NCBI GenBank assembly: GCA_018241165.1
Contig: JAFEEK010000445.1
Location: forward strand, 1 to 7,680
Length of the DNA: 7,680 nucleotides
From: Pseudomonadota bacterium
Lineage (GTDB): Bacteria > Pseudomonadota > Gammaproteobacteria > Xanthomonadales > Rhodanobacteraceae
Direction: 5' to 3'
The position numbers and the translations under genes were made by a program. The notes beneath the pieces were generated by a model. That model did no database searches. It saw only the letters and a program-made list of their open reading frames with translations, and was not told where the DNA came from. This document shows, one piece after another, positions 1 through 5,936 of the stretch; position 1 is the first letter of the stretch; each line of letters starts with the position of its first letter.

Positions 1-270
1 GGCGAACCCGCCGTTACCGCACTGGAATGCGGCATGCAGGTATTGGAAAGTGCCGACTTGCGCACGCGTCTGCACGGTCTTGCCGTACCTGGCCTGTGGA
101 TCGCCGGCCGCCGCGACCGTCTCGTGCCGGTCGCGGACATGCGCTGGGCATCGCAACAAAGTCCACAAAGTCATTTTGTGGAAATTTCCTCGGGCCACGC
201 GCCCTTCATTTCGCACGCGGCGCAGGTCGCGGATGCGATCATCGCCTTCGCCGAGAATCTTCCCGCATGA
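1..270 (+). CDS. bioH: Pimeloyl-[acyl-carrier protein] methyl ester esterase BioH, 3' part
   Basis: This is the last 89 residues of an alpha/beta hydrolase whose 5' part lies before the window. BioH is a cytoplasmic carboxylesterase that removes the methyl group from pimeloyl-ACP methyl ester, ending the disguised fatty acid elongation in biotin synthesis. The sequence shows two members of the catalytic triad: the Asp in GRRDRLVP (fragment residue 39) and the His in GHAPFISH (residue 66), which match the E. coli BioH contexts LDGLVP and HAPFISHP. The nucleophile Ser is off the window. The stop codon overlaps the start of bioC (ATGA at 267-270), so the two are translationally coupled. Other alpha/beta hydrolases share the fold, but the HAPFISH motif and the bioC neighbour make BioH the clear choice. 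The next gene upstream is probably bioF, by analogy with Xanthomonas relatives; that is inference. Confidence 0.93.
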   Translation, partial: GEPAVTALECGMQVLESADLRTRLHGLAVPGLWIAGRRDRLVPVADMRWASQQSPQSHFVEISSGHAPFISHAAQVADAIIAFAENLPA

Positions 271-1130
271 ATCCGTTCGACCCTCGCCAGATTCGCCGCG
301 CATTCGGCCGCGCCGCGAAAACCTACACGCGCAACGCAGCCTTGCAGCGCAAGATCGAGGCGCGCCTGATCGAACGGCTGGAATATTTCACTGGCAAACC
401 CGCGCGCGTGCTCGACGTCGGCTGCGGCCCCGGCCACGGCAGCGCGCTGTTGCGCAAGCGCTTCCGCTCCGCGCAGGTGATCGCGCTCGATCTTGCGCAG
501 CCGATGCTGCAGCGCGTGCGCCCGGGCTGGCGGCGCCCGCTCGCGCGCGTGTGCGCGGATGCGCGCACGTTGCCGCTGCCCGATGCCAGCATCGACGTGC
601 TGTTCTCGAACCTGTGCATCCAGTGGATCGCCGACCTGCCCGCGCTGTTCGCCGAATTCCGGCGCGTGCTGCGGCCGGGCGGCTACATCGCGTTTTCCAC
701 GTTCGGGCCCGACACGTTGCATGAACTGCGCGCGGCCTGGGCGGCGGCCGATTCCGCGCCGCACGTCAGCGCATTCGCGCACATCGGCCTGGTTGGCGAT
801 GCCATGATCGCGGCGGGTTTCCGCGATCCGGTGCTCGACGTCGAACACTTCACCCTGCGCTACACCGTCGCCGCCGATCTCATGCGCGAACTCAAATCCA
901 TCGGCGCGACGAATGCCGATGCGCAGCGCGCGCGCGGCCTGACCGGCAAGGCGCATTTCCGCCGCGTATTGGACGCCTATGAAGGATTTCGCCAGGACGG
1001 CTCGCTGCCCGCAACCTACGAAGTGATCTGCGCGCACGCCTTCGGCCCGGATGCGGGCCAGCCGCGGCGCGTGGCCGGCGCCGAGATCGCGACGTTTTCG
1101 GTGGATGCGCTGCGCGGGTCGCGGCGCTGA
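267..1130 (+). CDS. bioC: Malonyl-[acyl-carrier protein] O-methyltransferase BioC
   Basis: A 287-residue SAM-dependent methyltransferase that methylates the free carboxyl of malonyl-ACP, allowing it to prime the fatty acid pathway toward pimeloyl-ACP. The N-terminal FDPRQIRRAFGRAAKTY (about 4-20) is the usual BioC lead-in. Motif I, VLDVGCGPG, is at 48-56, followed by an acidic post-I strand ALDLAQPML (73-81). The acidic loop ADARTLPLPDASID is at 97-110, and NLCIQWIADL at 115-124. The segment FSTFGPDTLHELR (143-155) is typical of BioC rather than of general methyltransferases. I chose the ATG at 267 because the family starts there and it overlaps the bioH stop. The reading frame is open further upstream, but that part is the bioH coding region in another frame. 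The ribosome site is weak, which suits coupling to bioH. Length agrees with the family (about 250-300 residues). Confidence 0.95.
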   Translation: MNPFDPRQIRRAFGRAAKTYTRNAALQRKIEARLIERLEYFTGKPARVLDVGCGPGHGSALLRKRFRSAQVIALDLAQPMLQRVRPGWRRPLARVCADARTLPLPDASIDVLFSNLCIQWIADLPALFAEFRRVLRPGGYIAFSTFGPDTLHELRAAWAAADSAPHVSAFAHIGLVGDAMIAAGFRDPVLDVEHFTLRYTVAADLMRELKSIGATNADAQRARGLTGKAHFRRVLDAYEGFRQDGSLPATYEVICAHAFGPDAGQPRRVAGAEIATFSVDALRGSRR

Positions 1131-1138
1131 TCGGCTAG

Positions 1139-1193
1139 TTTTTTTCTCGTCATTCCGGACAAGCCCGCGCAGCGGGCGCGATCCGGAATCCAG
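1139..1193 (-). repeat. Dispersed hairpin element, copy 1 (left, inverted)
   Basis: Read on the minus strand, this unit runs CTGGATTCCGG, a GC-rich hairpin core (stem GCCCGC 1163-1168 with GCGGGC 1172-1177), then CCGGAATGACGAG and an A-tract. An outer stem is made by ATTCCGGA (1152-1159) and TCCGGAAT (1182-1189). It lies 8 nt after the bioC stop. It has the layout of short palindromic ATTCC...GGAAT repeats dispersed in many proteobacterial genomes (the Neisseria dRS3 repeat is a loose analogue). As an RNA hairpin it may also stop or protect the bioC transcript, but on the plus strand no U-tract follows the stem. Confidence 0.8.
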
Positions 1194-1242
1194 TGTCTTT
1201 ACCAGATCAACCGCACACGTATAGGTCTCAAAGGCAGAGTCG

Positions 1243-1291
1243 CTGGATTCCGGGTTCCGCCTTTGGCGGCCCCGGAATGACGAGCAAAAAA
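1243..1291 (+). repeat. Dispersed hairpin element, copy 2 (right, direct)
   Basis: Second copy of the same unit, in the opposite orientation to copy 1: CTGGATTCCGG (1243-1253), a core hairpin CCGCC/GGCGG (1257-1261 with 1265-1269), then CCGGAATGACGAG (1272-1284) and a six-A tract (1286-1291). The flanks match copy 1 almost exactly, apart from one extra base before the A-tract, while the hairpin core has a different sequence. The two copies are separated by 49 nt (1194-1242) in which I see no further structure. Together they form a large inverted repeat between the convergent bioC and tag sides. Confidence 0.8.
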
Positions 1292-1302
1292 TCAGAATTC
1301 GC

Positions 1303-1404
1303 TCAAGGTTCCATGTATTTGCCAAGCTCTAGATTCAAAGCATCCCCAGGTACTTTCTCCAATTGCATGCCGCAGTACGGGCATACCGAATTGTTCGTCG
1401 TCAT
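1303..1404 (-). CDS. Small CPYC-motif protein (33 residues), candidate truncated zinc ribbon
   Basis: A 33-residue frame starts at ATG 1404 and ends with TGA at 1303-1305. The protein begins MTTNNSVCPYCGMQLEKVP and ends KYMEP. The CPYCG motif (Cys8, Cys11) is a typical zinc-ribbon half-site or knuckle; no second CxxC pair follows, so a metal would need partners from another chain. The start lies 9 nt after the tag stop. A GAGG Shine-Dalgarno overlaps the tag stop codon with 7 nt spacing, which argues for real, coupled translation. Codon third positions are GC-rich over roughly the first 15 codons and then become AT-rich (CCT, GCT, CTA, CTT), unlike the neighbouring genes. I infer either a genuine small protein or a longer zinc-ribbon gene whose 3' part was replaced. 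I do not recognise the family, and function is unknown. Confidence 0.5.
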   Translation of the reverse strand: MTTNNSVCPYCGMQLEKVPGDALNLELGKYMEP

Positions 1405-1413
1405 AGGCAGGCC

Positions 1414-1986
1414 TCAAACTTCTCGATGCCTGAAACACCCCACGAGGTGATCGTTGACCATCCCGGTCGCCTGCATGTGCGCGTAGATGATGGTCGAGCC
1501 GACGAAGTTGAAGCCGCGTTTTTGCAGGTCCTTGCTGAGTTTGTCGGATAACGGCGTGCGTGCGGGGACGTCGCCATGCGCATGCCAGCGGTTGCGGATG
1601 GGTTTGCCGTCGACGAATCCCCAGAAATAGGCGTCGAGGCTGCCGAATTCCTCGATGACCTTGAGCGCAGCGCGTGCGTTGTTGCGCGCCGAATGGACCT
1701 TCAGGCGATTGCGGATGATCGCCGGATCCAGCAGCAGTTTTTCCAGCGCCGCATCCGTCATGCGCGCCACGCGCGCGATGTCGAAACCGTGGAAGGCGCG
1801 GCGATACGCCTCGCGTTTGTTCAGCACCGTGCTCCAGCTCAAGCCCGCCTGCGCGCCTTCGAGCACGAGGAACTCGAACAGACGCGCGTCGTCGTGCAGT
1901 GGCACGCCCCATTCGCCGTCGTGGTAGTCGCGCATCGCGGTGTCGTTGCCGCTCGCCCATAAGCAGCGTTTGATTGCATCGCCCAT
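1414..1986 (-). CDS. tag: DNA-3-methyladenine glycosylase I
   Basis: A 190-residue base-excision repair enzyme that cuts N3-methyladenine from alkylated DNA (E. coli Tag is 187 residues). It keeps the whole family pattern: RCLWASG near the start, YHDGEWGVPLHDD (21-33), LEGAQAGLSW (42-51) with the catalytic-region Glu43, KRGFNFVGSTIIYAHMQATGMVNDH near the C-terminus. The structural zinc ligands of Tag correspond to Cys8, His22, His180 and Cys184, all present. I chose ATG 1986 because it puts the first zinc Cys at residue 8, and because a strong GAGGAAGG ribosome site lies just upstream (1991-1998). The open frame continues to 2211, but that extension crosses a non-coding repeat and has no family similarity. 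The gene is divergent from the EamA transporter, and is followed by the small CPYC frame. No Ada-type operator was recognised. Confidence 0.96.
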   Translation of the reverse strand: MGDAIKRCLWASGNDTAMRDYHDGEWGVPLHDDARLFEFLVLEGAQAGLSWSTVLNKREAYRRAFHGFDIARVARMTDAALEKLLLDPAIIRNRLKVHSARNNARAALKVIEEFGSLDAYFWGFVDGKPIRNRWHAHGDVPARTPLSDKLSKDLQKRGFNFVGSTIIYAHMQATGMVNDHLVGCFRHREV

Positions 1987-1990
1987 ATTG

Positions 1991-1998
1991 CCTTCCTC
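1991..1998 (-). promoter_or_regulatory. Ribosome binding site deciding the tag start
   Basis: On the minus strand GAGGAAGG precedes ATG 1986 by 4 nt. It separates this start from the in-frame alternatives further upstream, which lack such a site and would read through the repeat at 2049-2086. Confidence 0.75.
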
Positions 1999-2048
1999 GA
2001 CATACGGCCTGCGCTCGCTCGAATCGGGCACGTGCCTGCTGCCCCCAT

Positions 2049-2086
2049 CCGGCCTTCGGCCACCTTCCCCCGCTCGCAGGGGAAGG
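2049..2086. repeat. Dispersed double-hairpin repeat in the tag/EamA intergenic region
   Basis: Two adjacent small inverted repeats: GGCC TTC GGCC (2051-2054 with 2058-2061) and CCTTCCCC/GGGGAAGG (2063-2070 with 2079-2086, 8-nt loop). The pattern CATCCGGCCTTCGGCCACC followed by a CCTTC...GAAGG palindrome resembles a short repeat seen many times in GC-rich proteobacterial genomes; that link is from memory, not from a search. It fills much of the 154-nt region between the divergent tag and EamA starts, so promoters of both genes must lie around it. No good sigma-70 promoter was seen; TATCAT at 2109-2114 is a possible -10 box for the EamA gene but lacks a matching -35. Confidence 0.65.
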
Positions 2087-2140
2087 AAAAGCAGAACGCA
2101 CCAGCGCGTATCATACGCAACCCGTCGCAACTGCCGATCG

Positions 2141-3028
2141 ATGACTGAAGTATCCGCCCGCCGCAGCGCCTTGATCGCTCTCGCCATCCTGACCGTGGTC
2201 TGGGCCTTCAACTGGATCGTGATGAAAGCAGTGCTGGTCTACGTCGGCGCGCTGACGTTTTCGGCGATGCGCTACGTGTTTGGCACCGCCGTGCTGTTCG
2301 CCGTGCTCGCGTTGCGCGGCGAAAGCCTCGCGCCAACGCCGTGGCGCGACACCGTGATCGTCGGCTTGGCGCAAACCACCGCGTTTCAGGCACTGGTCCA
2401 GCTCGCGCTGATTTCCGGCGGCGCCGGCAAGACCGCGCTGCTCGCCTACACGATGCCGTTCTGGGTGATCCCGCTGGCCTGGCTCGTGCTCGGCGACCGC
2501 CCGAGTCCGCGCCAATGGCTGTATATCGCCATCGCCGCGGCCGGACTCATGCTGGTGTTGCAGCCGTGGAAAGCGCAGGTCGGCATGCTCAGCGCCGTGC
2601 TCGCGCTGCTCGGCGGCGGCGCGTGGGCGATCGGCACGGTGTTTTCCAAGCGCCTGTTCCTGACTACGCAGGTTTCGCCGCTGCGGCTGACCGCGTGGCA
2701 GATGTTGTACGGAACGGTATTGCTGGTCGCCATCGCGGCGTGTGTGCACGAACGCGAAACGGTGTGGTCGTCGACGCTGATCGGCGCGCTGCTCTACAAC
2801 GGAATCCTGTCCTCGGGACTGGCCTGGGCGCTGTGGGCGTTCGTGGTGCAGCGCCTGGCGGCGAACGTGGCCGGACTTGCCAGCCTTTCCACGCCACTGC
2901 TGGGCGTCGGCTTTGCCTGGGCGATCCTCGGCGAACGCCCGGATGCGAGCGAGGCGATCGGCATCGCGGTGATTTGCGCGGCGCTGTTCGGGGTGTTGCG
3001 CTCGCCGGCTAGGCCCGCCAAGGCGTAG
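2141..3028 (+). CDS. EamA/DMT-superfamily transporter (RhaT/YdcZ-like exporter)
   Basis: A 295-residue integral inner-membrane protein with about ten hydrophobic segments in two repeated halves, as in EamA-domain drug/metabolite transporters. The first half opens with ALIALAILTVVWAFNWIVMK (TM1), the usual tryptophan/asparagine-rich first helix, and includes YTMPFWVIPLAWLVLGDRPS, the repeat's conserved 'P..W...L.L.E/D.' loop. The second half has GGGAWAIGTVFSKRL, and ends with ASLSTPLLGVGFAWAILGERPDASEAIG. Family members export amino acids or other small metabolites, but the substrate cannot be read from sequence. I chose ATG 2141 because the helix begins shortly after it. The open frame extends back to 1940, but that part is antisense to tag and the repeat. 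The ribosome site is poor. The 3' end overlaps the convergent PLP-enzyme gene by 20 bp. Confidence 0.9.
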   Translation: MTEVSARRSALIALAILTVVWAFNWIVMKAVLVYVGALTFSAMRYVFGTAVLFAVLALRGESLAPTPWRDTVIVGLAQTTAFQALVQLALISGGAGKTALLAYTMPFWVIPLAWLVLGDRPSPRQWLYIAIAAAGLMLVLQPWKAQVGMLSAVLALLGGGAWAIGTVFSKRLFLTTQVSPLRLTAWQMLYGTVLLVAIAACVHERETVWSSTLIGALLYNGILSSGLAWALWAFVVQRLAANVAGLASLSTPLLGVGFAWAILGERPDASEAIGIAVICAALFGVLRSPARPAKA

Positions 3029-3956
3029 CGTCCAGGTCCACGTTTCCACCGCTCAGGATTGCGCCGACGCGCTTGCCGGCGAAACGATCGCGATGGCGCA
3101 GGATCGCGGCGAGCACGACGGCGGATGATGGTTCGACCACGATTTTCATGCGCTCGAAGATCAGGCGCATCGCGGCAATCGTTTCGGCATCGCTGACCGG
3201 CAGCACGTCGACGCCATAGTCGCGCAGCAGCGCGAAATTGATTGCGCCGAACGTGGCGCGCAATCCATCGCATATCGTATTCGGCACGATATCGGTGACG
3301 CGCACGCCGCGGCGCAGGGATTCGCTGGCATCGGCCGCACCTTCGGGCTCGGCGGCAAACATTTGGATTTGTGGATAAATCCCTTTTGCCGCAATCGCGC
3401 TGCCGCCGATCAGGCCGCCGCCGCCGATCGGCGCGATCAACGCATCCAACTCTCCGGTTTCGCGCAACAGTTCCAGTGCCGCCGTGCCTTGTCCGGCGAT
3501 CACGTTCGGATCGGTGAACGGATGCACCAGGGTCGCGTCGGTTTCGCGGGCAATGCGCGCGGCGGTTTCCTCGCGCGCCGCCAGTGTCGGCGCGCAGACG
3601 TGCAAAGTCGCGCCGTAGTTGCGGATCGCCGCGACCTTGGCCGCGACCGCGCCTTCCGGCACCACGACATGCGCGGCGATGCCGCGCGTTTGTGCCGCCA
3701 GCGCCAGCGCCGCACCGTGATTGCCGGAAGAATGCGTGACCACGCCGCGGCGGGCAGCCTCGTCGGACAAAGCCCACACGGCATTGCAGGCGCCGCGAAA
3801 CTTGAAAGCGCCAACACGCTGGAAGTTTTCGCACTTGAACGCGATCGCGCAGCCGGTCATCGCGTCCAGCGAACGCGAACGCAACACCGGCGTCACGTGC
3901 GCGAACGGCGCGATGCGCCGCGCCGCCGCTTCAACATCGGCGAACGCGGGCTTCAC
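3009..3956 (-). CDS. Fold-type II PLP enzyme, serine racemase / threonine-serine dehydratase family
   Basis: A 315-residue cytoplasmic PLP enzyme that should racemise serine or deaminate serine/threonine. The PLP lysine is Lys52 in GAFKFRGA, the substrate/cofactor loop is SSGNHG (76-81), the phosphate-binding loop is GGGGL (178-182), and the C-terminal SGGN (302-305) contacts the pyridine ring. There is no C-terminal ACT-like regulatory domain, unlike biosynthetic IlvA. Two features point to the racemase branch: Ser77, at the position of the acid/base serine (Ser84) of human serine racemase, where many dehydratases carry Ala, and the E-x3-A-x-D metal site Glu204/Ala208/Asp210. The start is GTG, overlapping the MFS stop as GTGA. 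The only Shine-Dalgarno-like GGAG is too close, so translation is probably coupled. Which reaction predominates is not certain. Confidence 0.88.
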   Translation of the reverse strand: MKPAFADVEAAARRIAPFAHVTPVLRSRSLDAMTGCAIAFKCENFQRVGAFKFRGACNAVWALSDEAARRGVVTHSSGNHGAALALAAQTRGIAAHVVVPEGAVAAKVAAIRNYGATLHVCAPTLAAREETAARIARETDATLVHPFTDPNVIAGQGTAALELLRETGELDALIAPIGGGGLIGGSAIAAKGIYPQIQMFAAEPEGAADASESLRRGVRVTDIVPNTICDGLRATFGAINFALLRDYGVDVLPVSDAETIAAMRLIFERMKIVVEPSSAVVLAAILRHRDRFAGKRVGAILSGGNVDLDATPWRA

Positions 3957-5221
3957 GTCTCCGCGGCCGTTTGCGGCGTGAACCCGCGCAAATGCCGCGT
4001 CGCGTAATACGTGGTCACCAGCGCGGCGATCACCAATACAGCGGCCAGCGCGAACGCGACGCCGGGCAGTTGCTTCACCGGAGCGTGGTCGGAAATGAAC
4101 AGCGCAAACAGGTTCGCGAACAGGGCCGGTCCGAAGATGCCGGCAAGGCTTTGCAAGCTGGTCAACGCGCCTTGCAGGCGGCCCTGCTCATGCGGATCGA
4201 CCTGATGCGTGACCAGCGACTGCGCCGGCGGGCCGGCCAGCCCGCCCAGACACAGGAACGGAATGCTGGCGACGAAAATCCAGGCATCGGGCGCGAAACA
4301 CATCGTCAAAAAGCCAATCGCGGAAAAACACAATCCTGCAAGGATCATGCGGCGCTCACCGAGTTTTGGCATGAGTTTGCGCACCAGCCCGGCCTGCACG
4401 ATCGCCGTGCACAGGCCCACCAGTGCGAGCGTATAGCCGACCGCCTGCGGACCCCAGCCGTAGCGGAAATCCGTGTACAAGACGTAGGTTGAATTGATCG
4501 AGAACTGCGCCAGTGCGAGCAGGAAGAACACCGCGGCGAGCGCGAATACCTGCGGATAACGGCGCAGCAGCACCAGCGAACCGAGCGGATTGGCGTGACG
4601 CCAGTCGATGCGCGCACTGCGGCGTTCCGGCGGCAAGGACTCAGGCAGTACGAAGAAGCCGTAGCAGAAATTGACCAGGGCCAGGCCGCCTGCGACCCAG
4701 AACGGCAGGCGGATGGAAATGTGCCCGACCAGCCCGCCCAACGCCGGACCGATGATGAAGCCGATGCCGAACGCCGCCCCGAGCAGGCCGAAACTGGCCG
4801 CGCGCTTTTCGCGCGGGGTGATGTCGGCGATATACGCGTTCGCAGTGGAGAAGCTCGCGGCGCATATGCCGGACACGGCGCGGCCGAGAAACAGCAGCGC
4901 CAGGGTCGGCGCGAGCGCCATCACGATGAAATCGATGCCAAGGCCGAAGCTGGAAATCAGGATCACCGTGCGCCGGCCGAAGCGATCCGACAGCGCGCCC
5001 TGGATCGGCGAGCACACGAACTGCATCAGCATGAACAGGGTGCCGAAGCCGCTCGACCACACGGCGGCTTTTGCGATGCTGCCGCCGACCAGTTCGACGA
5101 TCAGGTGCGGCAGCACCGGGATGATGATGCCGAAACTCAGGATATCGATCAGCACCGTGACAAAGATGAAGGCCAGCGCGGCGCGGCGCACGTGCGCCGG
5201 ATGTTGGACGGTGTTTTCCAC
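3953..5221 (-). CDS. TCR/Tet-family MFS transporter
   Basis: A 422-residue, twelve-helix major facilitator protein resembling the TetA tetracycline-proton antiporters and their chromosomal relatives. TM1 carries LIDILSFGIIIPVLPHL (24-40), like the TetA D..G.G...PVLP signature. Motif A, GALSDRFGRRTVI, is at 75-87. The antiporter motif C region is GAAFGIGFIIGPALGG (148-163), and LPESL (192-196) leads into the central cytoplasmic loop before TM7. It should move a small molecule across the inner membrane in exchange for protons, but true tetracycline resistance should not be assumed. The start is GTG at 5221, supported by an AAGGA site with 6 nt spacing that overlaps the folE stop codon. The gene lies 9 nt after folE and overlaps the downstream PLP enzyme by 4 nt, so all three are probably one transcript. 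Confidence 0.92.
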   Translation of the reverse strand: MENTVQHPAHVRRAALAFIFVTVLIDILSFGIIIPVLPHLIVELVGGSIAKAAVWSSGFGTLFMLMQFVCSPIQGALSDRFGRRTVILISSFGLGIDFIVMALAPTLALLFLGRAVSGICAASFSTANAYIADITPREKRAASFGLLGAAFGIGFIIGPALGGLVGHISIRLPFWVAGGLALVNFCYGFFVLPESLPPERRSARIDWRHANPLGSLVLLRRYPQVFALAAVFFLLALAQFSINSTYVLYTDFRYGWGPQAVGYTLALVGLCTAIVQAGLVRKLMPKLGERRMILAGLCFSAIGFLTMCFAPDAWIFVASIPFLCLGGLAGPPAQSLVTHQVDPHEQGRLQGALTSLQSLAGIFGPALFANLFALFISDHAPVKQLPGVAFALAAVLVIAALVTTYYATRHLRGFTPQTAAET

Positions 5222-5227
5222 GTGGAA

Positions 5228-5233
5228 TCCTTA
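5228..5233 (-). promoter_or_regulatory. Ribosome binding site of the MFS gene, overlapping the folE stop
   Basis: TAAGGA on the minus strand is at once the folE stop codon and the Shine-Dalgarno of the next gene, 6 nt before its GTG. This supports the non-ATG start and translational coupling. Confidence 0.7.
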
Positions 5234-5863
5234 CTTGCGCGCGTCGTCGATGTCGATGAAATTCAGGAATTCGGCGCGGGTGCGCGCATCTTCGCGAAAA
5301 CTGCCGAGCATCTGGCTGGTGACCAGCGACACGCCGCGCTTGTGCACGCCGCGCGTGGTCATGCACTGGTGCACGGCGTCCACGACCACGCCGACGCCGC
5401 GCGGACGCAAGACCTCGCTGATGCAGGTGGCGATCTGCGCGGTGAGTTTTTCCTGCACCTGGAAGCGGTGCGCAAATGCATCGACCACGCGCGCAAGCTT
5501 GGAAATGCCGACGACTTTTCCATCCGGCACGTAGCCGACATGGGCGCGGCCGATGATCGGCGCCATGTGGTGTTCGCAGAACGATTCGAAGGCAATGCCG
5601 CGCAGCACGATCATCTCGTCGTAGCCGCCGACTTCCTCGAACGTGCGTGCAAGATATTCCTGCGGATCTTCGCGATAGCCGGAGAACCATTCGCCGTAAG
5701 CGTCGACGACGCGCTTGGGCGTGTCGAGCAGACCCTCGCGCGTGGGCTCGTCGCCGGCCCAGCGCAACAGCGTGCGCACCGCGTCCAGCGCCTGCTCGCG
5801 CGTGACCGCTGGCGAGGTCGGTTTGGATGCGGCGCACAGGGAGGGTTTGCCGGATGGGGACAT
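5231..5863 (-). CDS. folE: GTP cyclohydrolase I
   Basis: A 210-residue enzyme that converts GTP to 7,8-dihydroneopterin triphosphate, the first step of tetrahydrofolate synthesis (and of the queuosine precursor via a branch). Zinc ligands Cys96, His99 and Cys167 are present, in SFCEHHMAP and HQCMTTRG, with the catalytic His98 beside them. Other landmarks are [18 protein letters not shown] (39-56) and [20 protein letters not shown] (119-138). The C-terminal [19 protein letters not shown] is the form found in many proteobacteria. I chose ATG 5863: it gives the normal length, with a short variable N-terminus before the conserved helix at about 21. Its ribosome site is weak (GAG, 7 nt spacing). 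The longer open frame to 6001 covers the 3' end of the next gene and is not coding. It heads the folE-MFS-PLP enzyme group. Confidence 0.96.
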   Translation of the reverse strand: MSPSGKPSLCAASKPTSPAVTREQALDAVRTLLRWAGDEPTREGLLDTPKRVVDAYGEWFSGYREDPQEYLARTFEEVGGYDEMIVLRGIAFESFCEHHMAPIIGRAHVGYVPDGKVVGISKLARVVDAFAHRFQVQEKLTAQIATCISEVLRPRGVGVVVDAVHQCMTTRGVHKRGVSLVTSQMLGSFREDARTRAEFLNFIDIDDARK

Positions 5864-5905
5864 GACGAAACTCGCGCGGACGAGGGCGCAACAGTTTAGC
5901 GCGTC

Positions 5906-5932
5906 GGCGCCGGGCGCGTGTGGTCCGGCGCC
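5906..5932 (-). terminator. Strong GC hairpin after the serine hydrolase gene
   Basis: A perfect 8-bp stem, GGCGCCGG (5906-5913) with CCGGCGCC (5925-5932), and an 11-nt loop. It starts 4 nt after the hydrolase stop codon and 42 nt before the folE start. No U-tract follows on the minus strand, so it is not a standard intrinsic terminator. It may slow polymerase or protect the 3' end. It suggests that folE has its own promoter, which I could not identify. Confidence 0.4.
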
Positions 5933-5936
5933 CGTT

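Noticed and set aside
1139..1291. The inverted repeat pair as a bidirectional intrinsic terminator
   Set aside because: The stems are flanked by T on the 5' side and A on the 3' side in plus orientation, and the same on the minus strand, so no U-tract follows the hairpin in either direction.
171..1325. Long open frame on the minus strand antisense to bioC
   Set aside because: It is the usual antisense shadow in GC-rich DNA; the translation is Arg/Ala/Gln-rich with no recognisable domain, and it fully overlaps a well-conserved bioC.
1987..2211. N-terminal extension of tag to the upstream ATG
   Set aside because: It would translate the hairpin repeat and overlap the EamA start; the family start and the strong ribosome site are at 1986.
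3953..5221. A tetracycline resistance determinant
   Set aside because: The protein shares the TCR/Tet signature, but sits in a chromosomal operon with folE and lacks any mobile context; substrate cannot be inferred.
4595..5899. 434-codon open frame on the plus strand opposite the MFS gene and folE
   Set aside because: It spans two well-supported minus-strand genes and their junction; the product is low-complexity Arg/Ala/Asp-rich without motifs.
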